This document shows positions 1 to 48,459 of a stretch of 64,000 nt of DNA, piece after piece. The stretch spans positions 86,001 to 150,000 of the forward strand of contig JACYXH010000173.1 in assembly GCA_026745465.1 (NCBI GenBank), read 5' to 3'. Within the stretch, counting starts at the first letter, position 1. Each line of letters opens with the position of its first letter. Made by a program: the position numbers and the translations under genes. The notes beneath the pieces were generated by a model. The model saw only the letters and a list, made by a program, of their open reading frames with translations, was not told the origin of the DNA and searched no databases. This DNA comes from Lota lota (lineage: Eukaryota > Chordata > Actinopteri > Gadiformes > Lotidae).

Positions 1-397
1 CCTCACCCTGACTTCAATCCCAAGGGAGTTGTCACCAGACTACACAGTCTGGCAGCCCACAGTTCAGGGCCGCATTCCAAATGATGTCATCCTTGCGATG
101 GAGGGAAATTCAGCGCAGCTGTCACACTTGCATAGTGTGACATATTGCTTTATATATTTAGATATGTTTAGGTGAACACACAACAACAAAAACTTTACAG
201 AATTAATTTCTCCTCTTCTTCTCTTCTTTTTTTGTGGTTGTTGTATTGCCGATGACGATGGGGTTTGATGTGTTGTTACGCTTCAAAAATACAAAAATGT
301 ATAGTGACCTACATAAACCATTGAATACTGTTAAAAAAAAAAAAATAAAAAAAAATGCTCGCTCGCTCACTCACTCCCACTTCTGATGACCTCCTAG
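1..397 (+). other. tex2: tex2 intron (upstream part of the gene lies outside the window)
   Basis: No coding exon is recognisable here. The stretch is AT-rich with A and T runs near 330-355 and ends in a short polypyrimidine tract and an AG at 396-397, which is the acceptor of the first visible tex2 exon. It is therefore read as the tail of an intron whose start lies outside the window. Confidence 0.6.
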
Positions 398-10560
<10,163 letters not shown>

Positions 10561-12490
10561 AGAAGTATAAGAGGAATCGGTTTACAGTATTTTCCTAAGT
10601 AGGTTGTGTGGACATCCCCACGGTGGGGAACTGGAGCCAAAGTGCATAGCGGTGATTTATTCTGGAGGATTCTGGATATTGTGTTTTTTTTTTTGCTATA
10701 GCGCAGTCCCAAGAAAACACTGAAGTGAAGCCATTGTTTGCTTGCTGCTCTGTACTCCTTTTCTTATCGACAAAGGAAAAGGTTAATTGTCTGTGAAGGA
10801 TTTGTTTTTCAAAACCGTGACCTACTGGTTAGAGTTGATGTTAGAAGTGGCCAGCGTGGGGTTAATGAAGGGATCATATGGAGTATATATAGAAATATAC
10901 ATTTAGCACATCACATGTCCTGTGAACACAACGTGACTTTATTAACGCATTCACCAGATACCTTACAGTCTTAAGATGAAGGGAGAGAGAAAACAACAAG
11001 GTGTAGAAAGTGAAGAGACACTAATAAGTAAATGGACCAAAATGTGCTTTGTACGGTGGCGTGATACATACAGTGGTTCTGCAGGGTTCTTCAGAGAGCC
11101 GCGGGTGGAACGGTTCAAATGAGCAGTATGCCACAGTATTTGTCCCACAATCTTTTCTACAGTTAATTAGTATAGAAAACAAACAATCCACTCGTGTATG
11201 TTAAGTCAAGTGTACTGGATGCTGAGCTACCTAATGTATGTCATGTTTCATGTGAAACATCCTGTGCATTTTGCCCTTGCCATCGGTAGTCTTTGATCAG
11301 GTGTAAACCTACAGTATTAACTCATGCTGTGACACTACACACCCTTAAGCCCTTGACTTGCCAAGATACATCCCTTTTCCTTATCTTCCCGAAAGCAACC
11401 GTGCCATCAAATGCTGTGTGCTACACAAGTAAAGTAGTACAAGTAATAAAAAGGCACACGATGCAATGTAATGTTTAATCGGGTGTCTTGGGTTCACAAG
11501 ACGCCTGTCCGTGCCCGAGACAGAAACGCAAAGCGTCAGAATGCGCGCCATGATTAGAACCATAAATATGTCCTTAGACGATGACCATCGCATATGAGGA
11601 CTAGAGGTTTTCATGTGGGCAAATGTAAGTTTGAATGAAAGTATGTCTAAGGCCACCCTTTTGAATGTATTCAGTTTCTTTTTTTATTTTTTTATTTATG
11701 TAAGTAAAGATGAAAACTGTTTTTAACCAATCAAAGTTTGATTGGGACATGCAAATGATTGTGTAATTAGCAAGGGGTTTGGAAGACGCAGTCAAATGTG
11801 TCTTCCAAAGATGTGAGGTTCAACATTCCTTGGCAGTTATGATTTTAGAAGTATAATTTCGTAGTTCCAACCAGGAGCTGTCATTATTTATAAAGTATAA
11901 ATATAAAATCATTTATGTTAATAATCTGGCACGTGTATTTTCAACTACTCTAATCCAACAATGGTTTAGAATATGTCCATCTGGTCATATAATGTATTAT
12001 ACTTAAAGCAATTTACCAACATTTACATTGCCTTATGGTTCATACTGTATAGAAGAATATAAATAGGTTTTTTTTTATTGGTTTTTCTTAACACTATTCC
12101 ACTAGACGTTCATTGTTCTGTGTGTTTCATAATGCATACCCTCTGGATCAAGGCTTCAAAGACAACGGTTACAATGCACAATAATATCAGCAGTGAATTT
12201 GTTTACAGCAGTTCTCTTAATCACATTTTCTGTTCTTTTTGAGCAATGCATTTTTCCTTTTTGTGAAGATTGACACTATTGATCGACTACATCAGACTGG
12301 CTCTTTTTTTTTTTTTTTGCATCTCAGAAAGTGAGTTAATTTAATGAGGGTATTCAAAGACGATTATGATTTTTGTTGTTGTTCTTGTGTACTGTTCAGG
12401 ATGTTGCCAACTTTATTATGATTATTGTACCTGCCTGTTGTTTATAGAACTCAAAATTCTCTAAATAAAATGATTTTTTTTTCAAATGCT
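10561..12490 (+). other. tex2: tex2 3' untranslated region
   Basis: After the TGA at 10558-10560 about 1.9 kb of AT-rich DNA follows with no splice-consistent coding sequence. AATAAA at 12464-12469 is the best polyadenylation signal and is followed by T-rich DNA. The next gene's promoter starts within about 200 bp of it. Confidence 0.7.
12464..12469 (+). promoter_or_regulatory. tex2: AATAAA polyadenylation signal of tex2
   Basis: Canonical hexamer in CTAAATAAAATG, followed by a T-run and a GT-rich stretch, at the end of the inferred 3'UTR. Confidence 0.65.
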
Positions 12491-12680
12491 ACGTTTTTGT
12501 TTTTCATTGTTCTGCTGAATGCTGCAATAGGTGTATTAAAGGTGTCAACACAATGTGTTTGGATACGATAGGATGGTTTCGTTTGAGTCTTCCAAGCATT
12601 ACGCTGTACCGCCATCTGTCGGTCATGTGCCGTCAGTGCAAGTTGCCAAGGTTTCGCAGAGGGAACAACGGAAGTTTACG

Positions 12681-12693
12681 GTTTCCTAGCAAC
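12681..12693 (+). promoter_or_regulatory. ccdc40: RFX X-box in the ccdc40 promoter
   Basis: GTTTCCTAGCAAC matches the X-box consensus GTNRCC-N(0-3)-RGYAAC at all but one base. X-boxes bind RFX factors and mark promoters of motile and primary cilia genes. The site lies about 300 bp upstream of the ccdc40 start codon and 38 bp before a good donor (GTGAGTAC at 12732), which suggests a short non-coding first exon ending at 12731. A further GTTGCC half-site is at 12642-12647. Confidence 0.7.
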
Positions 12694-12992
12694 AGAGACG
12701 CTAACCTGGTCGCCTTTATTTCCTTATGGTGGTGAGTACACCGGTGCATTAACACTAAATGCGACCATATGTCGTGCTGTTCAGTGTATATACAACTGTT
12801 TTCTATTTCTCAGTTGTTATTGATTAACCAAACTCGTGGTTGCATGAAAATGGTGTTGGCACAATGAATAGTACTTTGGTGTTCATTTAACTGACATATA
12901 CGATAAGACTGCCAATTATGTTGTTAAAAGGCATGCAGCAAAGCGTGCTTCATTAGGAGTAGATATCAAAGTCACAGCAAAGCTGTCTGACG

Positions 12993-24754
<11,762 letters not shown>

Positions 24755-25040
24755 ACGGCTGGAACCCCCCCCTCCACCGAGGATTCAGGATAGGAAGGGT
24801 GGAGGAAAAGGGGGGTGGGGTTGGAGGTGGGGTTGTGTGTTTTAGAGATTCATAGAAAGGAATTATAAGGTAAGATGAGATGATGAAAGACGGGCAGTAT
24901 TCGAGCCGATGGAGGAGTTGGTGTATTTATTTTCATTTGATGCAATTTGTATGTTATTCACGGGATGCTAATGTCGTTGTGCTCGTGTGGCGTGGCTGTA
25001 AACAGTGTGATTTACAAATTAAATGACAAATGAACAGCAA
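24755..25040 (+). other. ccdc40: ccdc40 3' untranslated region
   Basis: GC-rich start, then AT-rich, with a variant polyadenylation hexamer ATTAAA at 25018-25023. The end is inferred from that signal only. Confidence 0.5.
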
Positions 25041-25379
25041 CCTAATATGTATCTTTATGTTGTTGAGGTGAGCACTGCTCGGGCAATGGAAATACTCCCA
25101 CGTTCTCCGTGCTCGGGGGACAGGACCTTTACACTGGATGTAGTTCCTGTGTTATGACCAGATAAAAGTGCACGGGGTTTTCCTGTCATTTGGTCCTGTT
25201 ATTTACATTTGGTCCTGTTATAGACAATAGCAAGCAAGCCAGTGGCGGTGTCATGTTTCGGTATTCTGGGCAACAGGAGAAGAGAGCGTGGAGTTCATGT
25301 CTCATGGCGTGCCGATGCTACCTTGACCCTCGACATCATGTGTGCCAACCACAGCGGCCACATAAATCCACTTCAGACG

Positions 25380-27000
25380 TTCACTAGGAAATCGATACAG
25401 TGTGGCATTGGGATATTTTGCGTGTCAATATTGCATCAATACATGCCAAGTATCGGTCTTTAATTGCAAATACATATTAACTTTTTGGTAGTAGATAATA
25501 AAATCAATAGCTTTGCTAGTCCATTATGGTGCAATTTAATTTTTTTCGGTGAGGTCCTGGGTGGTCAGGAGATTGTAGGAAGTTCGTCAAACAAAGACTG
25601 TGACACTGGAGAAAAATCTGAAATGCACTGTCCACGTTTGGATCAAAAAGTTGGACTTATTTTGGATTTTAAGAGTAAAAAAAAAAGCTCAACACATCGC
25701 AATAAAAGTTAGCGCAATACTCAGCGTCTCGCAATAGGATTAAAATAATAACGTATCGTTACTTAAGTATCGTGATATTATCGTATCGTGGTGATTCCCA
25801 CCCCATCACCTCTATCTGTTGGGTACATTCATAACCTGACCTTAATAACCCCAGAAAACGTCTATTATATTTCCAACCCTATACCGACATAACCAAATCT
25901 TGCCCTAATACCTAATTTGTGGCTGAGAAATCTATATATTCATGAAAATATTCCTAAATAAATTAATTTGACCACCGTAAATTCCCAAACGTTCACAGCT
26001 CTAACTGACGCCACAGTAAGCTACATAGTATCCAACCTAGAAATTCCTCACTCTGAAAGCCACGCCTAGAGAACACGTGACTAGCTCGCTAGCTTACAGA
26101 GCAACACGCAGATCAATTCGTTTTTATTCATTCACATTGTGGGCTCGTAGAGAGAAGATGGCATGGATTCATTTATTTTTATTTTTTTTACTGCGGGCAA
26201 CTGCTAAAAATAGTGAACTAATGTGTGTATATATAGGGGGCGCCGCGCGCATTGCGTGATTAGATCATAATGGGAGAACCTACGAAGGCACCACGACGCA
26301 GCAGCGTGGGGTATCGGCACGCTACCAGCGCGGGCGTTGTCACGTGGTGTATTCCCCTTGTGACGCGTTTGCGTCAAATTAAGTAGTTTGGTGTGCGTGC
26401 AAGTTTGCGTTTCTACATCAAGTCTGTCCGTAATTCTAAACTGCACAACATGAATGTAGTCTTCACATCGATTTCCTTCATACTTTCCCAACACGTTCAT
26501 TCATTGAGGGTGCCAACATGCCAGTTGCGCTTTAAGTTAAAGGTCTGCCTGTCCTTGTGGAAGACTCTTGTCATGCGCAATGAACGCATGGGCAGAGTGC
26601 ACAGAGTTCAGCCGGGTAGGTGAGTAGAAGGACAGGTAGCTCATTCTTTTCAAAGGGGGCTCATTCATTTTTTTTGGGGGGGGGGGGGGGGGGGGGGTTA
26701 TTGATTGCTGTCGGGATCTACAAATAATTTCAACAAATGTGACAAAAGATTAAGGGTGATTATTTCGGTGTCTCAAGATTCGATCATGTTTCTTGGGGTC
26801 ACGATTCCATTCAAAGTCGAAAATTGTCGTTTCAAAACGATTCCCGATTCAAAATCGATTCTGATCCAGTACTAGGGGGGCGCTCATTTCGGCATCTTAC
26901 CCAGTCCGCAAACTACGGCCAGAAAGTAGAATAGTAGCTGTGTAAAAGATGATGTACATTTTATAAGAATCGTGATTCTTATTTTTCACCCACCTCTACC
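25380..27000. mobile_element. Degenerate DNA-transposon remains (hAT-like MITE debris)
   Basis: CGATACAGTGTGGCATTGGG near 25393, ATCGTGATATTATCGTATCG near 25769, GATTCCCACCCC near 25792 and the AAAATCGATT/ACGATTC motifs near 26810-26860 are phrases common in old non-autonomous hAT-type elements of fish. No transposase and no clean ends were found. A poly-G run lies at 26680-26698. Confidence 0.35.
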
Positions 27001-27913
27001 AAAAACGCTTCTAAAAAATAAATGTCCTACCTTAGCTTTAAGACCAAAATGTGACCATTTCTAACCAAACAGCTAGGCAAAACCATAACCTTATCAGAGC
27101 CAATCTCTAATCTAGCTCTGCACCACCTCTCTAACACCAATAAAAACCTAAAATCGTCCTATTTTCTATTGTTTTCCCCGATCACTGACATGATCACGTC
27201 ACACCCATCTCTACTCTCACCTGACACCAAAACAAGTGTCCCTGGGTTCCAGAAAGAAAAGAAGCGTTCAAATCGGAGCGGGGCCGTCTCCCAGGAGGGG
27301 ATCGTCCCACCAAAGCTACAATACAAGGTGCAGCTGGAAGCACCTCCTTGTATTGAGAAGCCATTCTCTGTATTATTAAGCAGGTCATGGAAGCAGTCTG
27401 CTTTTATTGTCCTTCTACTCCATTAGAATAGGGTTTACAGTATTTATAGTCAGCAGCCCATAACAGCTTCTATGTTAGCATGAACTGTGAGTGATGACAT
27501 CCTCCAGATAGTGTGTTTATATATATATATAGCGTTGTTAACCCCAGCTTTTACCCTGCGTCAAATCAGTGTGTTTACATGAGTAAGTGATGCTGTGCTG
27601 CGATTATCCATTAATATAGCACTCCTTCAATGTCATCTCATAAACCCGGTGTGAATGGGCGTGTGTGTGTGTGTGTGTTTGTGTTTTACAGCGCTGACTT
27701 GGTGGTTTGACTCCATTCTGCAAACAATAAAAGCTAATTTGGAAGGTCTTTGTGTTCTGAGCGGATATTGAATGTCCTGAGAGCAAACACAACTTGGCAC
27801 AGTGCCAACAGTGGTCAGCAATGCCAACTAATGCTATCCTTGTTTATTTTTTTTTTAGAGTAGAGGAAATAGGATGTTTCGGATTACTTTGATTTTGTTG
27901 GCATGTCCGCCTC

Positions 27914-27915
<2 letters not shown>
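27000..27915 (+). other. Intergenic DNA between ccdc40 and card14
   Basis: AT-rich unique sequence with CTAACC-like phrases at 27000-27150, a short TATATATATATA at 27520-27531 and a short (GT)n at 27660-27680. No gene is seen. The card14 promoter should lie in or just after this stretch, but no clear core element is visible. Confidence 0.5.

Positions 27916-28006
<91 letters not shown>
27916..28006 (+). repeat. (GT)n microsatellite upstream of card14
   Basis: About 45 pure GT units, 400 bp before the card14 start codon. Confidence 0.97.
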
Positions 28007-28276
28007 CAGCGTGTTTGTGTGCAGCTCGGTCCGAGTCTTGTCTTTCCGGTTTTTCAATATGCGCTCCCCGACAGCAACCCCTGTGACGTTAGCACCTGGG
28101 AGGCGTGGACTGCTGTTTATTTTCTGCTCACTGGGCTTGGCTTTTGATCACGTTGCTCTGTGACTCGCCGGCGATGTTGACAATGTGTGCGGGAGCGCAG
28201 TTCCCACTGCACCATATGCAGCGGATCCCTTCAGCAGCTAGGTAGTGTGTCCTTCACATCGCTCGGGCTGCTCTTC

Positions 28277-28398
<122 letters not shown>

Positions 28399-28409
28399 TG
28401 TGCCTCGGC

Positions 28410-42711
<14,302 letters not shown>

Positions 42712-43130
42712 CGGTTACGGGCGGACGTTCCTAACGAAGTGCTCGCCCAATGGAAAGTGGCGGAAGGTGTGTTTTTGTTTTTTTCAATTAACCAATAGAA
42801 ACGAAACTCTGTATACTCTCATATGATATGTGTGCTTGACAAACATACTTGTTGTGTATGTATCTGTGATACTGACTTGTGTAACGACTTTATTAACGTC
42901 TTTATTGACCATTTCGCCAAATGATTTCCATCAATGATGGTTGCTGGGGTTTTTTCAGTTTATATCACAATCAATCAGTCCAAGGTTTGTTCCATATGTA
43001 ACTAGGACCTGTAATAGTTGTGCATACTTTTTGCTACGACTTCAGTGTATTCAAGCTCTTTGTCAACTGAAAAATTGTCATGTGATATTTTTGGCTATTA
43101 TTTCTTAATAAATATAATCCACAAATAAAT
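42712..43130 (+). other. card14: card14 3' untranslated region
   Basis: AT-rich DNA after the stop, with AATAAA at 43107-43112 (TTCTTAATAAATATAATCC) as the first good polyadenylation signal. Further AATAAA motifs at about 43359 and 43379 could serve longer transcripts. Confidence 0.6.
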
Positions 43131-43860
43131 AATTGAACAAACTATTTAATTTGTTTTTGTTTTAATAGATGTGAGTAGGCAAAGTTATCAAATTTTATGG
43201 AGGAAAAACAAATTGTAAAACAAATGAGGTCAAATGTATGTGTAGCAGTTGTTGTTAGGCTATTAACTCAAATCCTTCAAGCCACTAAAATATGTTTGAA
43301 AAGATTGCCTTCAAGCACTCGATGCATAATGAAATCAGCAGCTTTTATTTATTATTCTTAATAAATATGTATTATTCTTAATAAAGGGAATTCAAATAAC
43401 CGAAAAGCGATGTTATTGCATAGACTGCGGGCTTCCTATTTCAAAGCGGACATTGTCATAAAATGGCAATAAATAAATACTCATGATCCTATGTCCCGTG
43501 AACCACGACCGTCACGCCAAGCCTTGTCCTAATTGCATTCATTTGGCCAAGGATCCGGTTCCGTGCGTCATGGGGCTGAGACGCCACGCGAGGGAAGCAG
43601 AGAGAAAGGAGTGGGGTTTGCAGGGAGGGGTTTTAGAAGAATGAAGACAGAGACGGATAGACATAAATCACCACAGCGACAAGGCGCCACACTTTCACAC
43701 GCAAGTAGCGACGTTTAATGCGAAGTAATGACACGTTGCCTTGCCGTTTGTTTCCCAAACCTGTTTTGCCGTTGTTAACAGACCCGACACGAGGAACCCT
43801 ATTCCCTACTCCTATTGTCTAAATTTTTCTGTCACTATTGACCGGTCAATTGTTATAATA
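43131..43860. other. Intergenic, no feature recognised
   Basis: AT-rich to 43500, then more balanced sequence with several CpGs. No exon or repeat family is recognised. Confidence 0.5.
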
Positions 43861-43869
43861 AATCAATGT

Positions 43870-44080
43870 TTTCGACCGGAAGTGTTTTGGGCACCGACAT
43901 TAATTGCGCACGGTTGCCGGGAAACCAGTGTGGTCAGTTAGTGTGTGTTGTCAGCGCGCATTCCAGACCGTGAACGGTGAGGGAAGGGAGCGAGCTGGCC
44001 GAACCGTTGGGGCGGGAGAGGAGACACCCGCGGAAGTACTTCTCTTTGTTGACGTCCGCAAATCTACAGAACGTGTGCAG
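43870..44080 (+). promoter_or_regulatory. Promoter-like CpG patch with ETS and X-box-like sites
   Basis: ACCGGAAGTG at 43875-43884 is a strong ETS-type site and GTTGCCGGGAAAC at 43913-43925 is one base off an RFX X-box. The next 150 bp are CpG-rich and contain a good donor, CGGTGAGG with GT at 43977. This is the arrangement expected of a TATA-less promoter with a short untranslated first exon on the + strand. The gene it would serve is not identified. Confidence 0.4.
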
Positions 44081-44419
44081 TACGCAGGCCCTGCCTTGGT
44101 TGGCGTTCCATGATATCGTATCGTGTTCACATCATAGAGATTTAATTATATCCCATAGTTGTTCAATTTTTAAATGTCAAGTATGGGATTTTAAATGAGT
44201 CAAGACACCATTTAAAGAGTGGTGATTTAAATAAATAAATAAAAATAAAATAAAGTGTACCAGTGATTAAACAGCATACCATCGAAATATTTAGATGTTT
44301 ATCCTCATATCAAAAAGAAAAAATATAGAACAAATCCCAATATACTAAGATATATAATTAACTATGTTTTCTTTGTGGAATGTGTATTAGCTTATGAAGA
44401 GAAATCCTCTTCTCATCCC

Positions 44420-44424
44420 ATATG

Positions 44425-44472
<48 letters not shown>

Positions 44473-44480
44473 TCTCCCAG
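44420..44480 (+). repeat. (CT)n tract
   Basis: CT repeat running into CAG at 44478-44480; see the exon candidate discussed in the findings (44481-44519). Confidence 0.9.
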
Positions 44481-44539
44481 AGTCCTGACCTTCTCATGAC
44501 CTGGCAGGGTGTGAAGCACGTGAGGAAGAAGTGGCTGTT

Positions 44540-45530
44540 AGTCCCACGGGTCTGTCTCTCCTGTCAGCCGTCTGTCTGTCTGTCTTTCCGTCTATCTCTC
44601 TCTCTATCACCTGTATTGCATTATGCATTCGGATCACCTGGTGTCCTTATCTGATGGATTAAGCCTTCATGGAAGCAAATCTGCTCATTTGACACTTTCT
44701 GGTTTAGGAGCACATAGGAGATGCATCGATTCAGTTTCTGTCCTGCATTTTGGTTAAAAAAAAGCATGTGTTCAACGAGGAAGGAAATAGACTGAAAGGG
44801 GAAATGAGTGCAGCGATGTAGAACAAGCCATCATCTTTGATCGTTTGATAGATATCAACATAAACCTCATGTCTCAATGGTGAAAAACAATACAGAATGA
44901 GTGATGAAGACATTCCTTTCCAAAAGCAGGTATCGACAGATATCAATTTGATAATGAGGTTTTCTTTTTTCAAATCTGCTTGGTTACATCTTGGAAACGA
45001 ACTTTCACATTTCTAAGCCAAAAACTCTTCACAGAATTTGAGTTTCACTTCATGGCCGATTAGAAAGTGTACCAAACCTACAACACACACTTCTTTTTTG
45101 GGGTCTTCATTTGGTTACATATAAATCATTAACCACGTTCAGGTTTAGACTTCAGAACTGGACAGCTGGTCCTCAGAGTAGATTACTAAATTCTTAAACA
45201 TTAGTTGATCACAGGTTCAGGTTTCTATTTTGTCTCCATATCCTTTGTCCTATTTTTCTATCGCAGCAAGTCGAAAATATAGACCAGCACTAAAAGGTTA
45301 GGATTTTGTACGTGTTTTATAGCTGATATTTACCAATTTGAAACAGTTCATGCACATTAATTCATAGGCTAACAACAGTGCCTAAATGAACACATCATTT
45401 ATACATTTTAAATGATCCCCCATATAGACGACGAACAAATCCTGGTAGCTCAAAGAAACCCTTTGGGATTTGTATCTTTCATAAATAGTCCTAAATGCAT
45501 TTGACGGTGGAAGCCGTCCGTACTCCGTGG
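44540..45530. other. Unique AT-rich DNA, no feature recognised
   Basis: Apart from a short CTGTCTGTCTGT run at 44570-44605, no repeat family, exon or RNA signal stands out. Confidence 0.5.
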
Positions 45531-45535
45531 GCAGC

Positions 45536-45585
45536 AGTCAGGCAGTCAGGCAGTCAGGCAGTCAGGCAGTCAGGCAGTCAGGCGA
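45536..45585 (+). repeat. 8-bp tandem repeat CAGTCAGG, about six copies
   Basis: The unit CAGTCAGG is repeated without change. Confidence 0.9.
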
Positions 45586-45655
45586 GGGAAATGTGAGGGG
45601 AGATCAGAGGAAGCCAGAGAGCGACCATCAGCAGGTCAGAGCTGCCGTGGGGACA

Positions 45656-45699
45656 GACAGACAGACTGCCTGGCAGTGCTGCCAGGCAGTCTGTCTGTC
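45656..45699. repeat. Perfect 21-bp hairpin
   Basis: GACAGACAGACTGCCTGGCA plus G (45656-45676), a TG loop, and the exact reverse complement at 45679-45699. Confidence 0.9.
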
Positions 45700-46520
45700 C
45701 AAACCCAGAGCAAGAGGAAGAAAATGACAAAAGATTGTCGTTAAAAAATAAAAAATAAATAAAAAGGGAGCCAATCGAAGAGAATGGATTTTTAAAAGCC
45801 TGTAGCGTTCCTGATGAAAGAGAGCAAGAATTGTCAGCGCTGGTTTTTATTTGTGGAGACGTTTATCGCAACCACTGTGTTTTTTTCATCATTGAAAAGC
45901 AAGGAAAATTATAGAATTGCATATTCATATATAAGTTAACCAAAAAAAAGACAAGGTAAGACAACAGTGGAACATTAGGAAAAGACAGTCGCATCACTAA
46001 GGGAAGGGAGGGGACTTGTGTTTAGAAACGAGAAACAATAGTCCACACTTTAGTGCAGCTGCTGGAGAAGAAGTTAGAATGTGTATCTAAAATAAATGTC
46101 TTCATTATGAAAACTGTGTAAAATATTGATTAGAAGATTTATTCCCGGTGGTGTTTCACAACTGCTGATATGAGAACGGTGTTTCCCCTAAGCTGAATTT
46201 AAATGAAGTGAAGCCAGCAGAGGAGAGGTGCTGCAGAGAGATACAGGACTTATGGAAATCTGAAGGGTTAAGTGGGATGCATGTAGGAGGAAAGGTGCGG
46301 CTGACCCACGCGGTGAAACGGACCCATTTCCGATGGGAACCAACGCTACTGACTTTTGAAAATCAAGATCTGTCATTGTCACCGAAGGAGAAAGGGAGAA
46401 TAAATGCGCACGTTCCCTTCAGGCACGGTGACATCATGGCCGTAAACGAGACACTTTTTTAAATTTGGTGTTCACCTTCGTCTTCATTTCTCTGACGTAA
46501 TCCTGCCTTTAGAGCCTTGC
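45700..46520. other. Unique DNA, no feature recognised
   Basis: AT-rich to 46190, then balanced. An 84-codon open frame at 46208-46462 has no recognisable similarity and no splice context. Confidence 0.5.
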
Positions 46521-46529
46521 GAGTCACTG

Positions 46530-48088
46530 GGGTGTGTGTGTGTCTGTGTGTTTGCTGTGCATGTTTGTGTGTGTGTGTGTGTGGCTATGTGTTTGCTGTG
46601 CATGTGTGTGTGTGTGTGTTTGCTGTGCATGTGTGTGTATGTTGTGTGTGTGTTGTGTGTATGTGTTTACTGTTTGTGTGTATGTTGTGTGTGTGTTTGC
46701 TGTGCATGTGTGTGTGTGTGTGTGTTTGCTGTGCATGTGTGTGTGTTTGCTGTGCATGTGTGTGTATGTTGTGCGTGTGTTGTGTGTATGAGTTTGCTGT
46801 GCATGTGTGTGTGTGTTTGCTGTGCATGTGTGTGTGCATGTTTGCTGTGCATGTGTGTGTGCGTGTTTGCTGTGCATGTGTGTGTGGGTTTACTGTGTGT
46901 GTGTTGTGTGTATGTTGTGTGTGTGTTTGCTGTGCATGTGTGTGTGTGTTTGTTGTGCATGTGTGTGTGTTTGCTGTGCATGTGTGTGTGTGTTTGCTGT
47001 GCATGTGTGTGTGCGTGTTTGCTGTGCATGTGTGTGTGGGTTTACTGTGTGTGTGTTGTGTGTCTGTTGTTTGTGTGTTTGCTGTGCATGTGTGTGTGTG
47101 TTTGCTGTGCATGTGTGTGTATTTTGTGTGTGTGTTGTGTGTATGTGTTTGCTGTGCATGTGTGTGTGTTTGCTGTGTATGTGTGTGTTTGCTGTGCATG
47201 TGTGTGTATGTTGTGTGTGTGTTGTGTGTATGTGTTTGCTGTGCATGTGTGTGTGTTTGCTGTGCATGTGTGTGTGTGTTTGCTGTGCATGTGTGTGTGT
47301 GTTGTGCGTGTGTTGTGTGTATGTGTTTGCTGTGCATGTGTGTGTGTGTTTGCTGTGAATGTGTGTGTGCGTGTTTGCTGTGTGTGTGTTGTGTGTATGT
47401 TGTGTGTGTGTTTGCTGTGCATGTGTGTGTGTGTTTGCTGTGCATGTGTGTGTGTGTGTTTGCTGTGCATGTGTGTGTGTTTGCTGTGCATGTGTGTGTA
47501 TGTTGTGTGTGTGTTTGCTGTGCATGTGTGTGTATGTTGTGCATGTGTTGTGTATGTGTTTGCTGTGCATGTGTGTGTGTGTTTGCTGTGCATGTGTGTG
47601 TGCGTGTTTGCTGTGCATGTGTGTGTGCGTGTTTGCTGTGCATGTGTGTGTGGGTTTACTATGTGTGTGTTGTGTGTATGTTGTGTGTGTGTTTGCTGTG
47701 CATGTGTGTGTGTTTGCTGTGCATGTGTGTGTGTGTGTTTACTGTGTGTGTTGTGTGTATGTTGTGTGTGTGTTTGCTGTGCATGTGTGTGGGTTTACTG
47801 TGTGTGTGTTGTGTGTATGTTATGTGTGTGTTTGCTGTGCATGTGTGTGTGGGTTTACTGTGTGTGTGTGGGTTTACTGTGTGTGTGTGTTGTGTGTATG
47901 TTGTGTGTGTGTTTGCTGTGCATGTGTGTGTTTGCTGTGCATGTGTGTGTATGTTGTGCGTGTGTTGTGTGTATGTGTTTGCTGTGCATGTGTGTGTGTT
48001 TGCTGTGCATGTGTGTGTGCGTGTTTGCTGTGCATGTGTTTGTGCGTGTTTGCTGTGCATGTGTGTGTGTGTTTGTGTGTGTGTTTGC

Positions 48089-48120
<32 letters not shown>

Positions 48121-48356
48121 GTGCATGCGTGTTTGCTGTGCATGTGTGTGTGGGTTTACTGTGTGTGTTGTGTGTATGTTGTGTGTGTGTTTGCTGTGCA
48201 TGTGTGTGTGTTTGCTGTGCATGTGTATGTGTGTGTTTGCTGTGCAAGTGTGTGTATGTTGTGCATGTGTGTGTGTGTGTTTGCTGTGCATGTGTGTGTG
48301 CGTGTTTGCTGTGCATGTGGGTTTACTGTGTGTGTGTGTGTGTGTGTGTTTTTTTG

Positions 48357-48451
<95 letters not shown>

Positions 48452-48456
48452 CGCAA
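46530..48456 (+). repeat. 1.9-kb GT-rich minisatellite built on TTTGCTGTGCATGTGTG
   Basis: Units (TGTG)n-TTTGCTGTGCATG alternate with (TGTG)n-TTGTGTGTATG and GGGTTTACTGTG variants in recurring order, then a pure (GT)n from 48358 to about 48443 and a GCGCGCGCGC end. All frames on both strands stay open because the unit lacks stops. The Cys/Val-rich and His/Thr-rich frames of 300-675 codons are not genes. Confidence 0.95.
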
Positions 48457-48459
48457 CGT

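Noticed and set aside
1..130. Possible upstream tex2 exon
   Set aside because: No frame continues known TEX2 sequence and no suitable donor was found.
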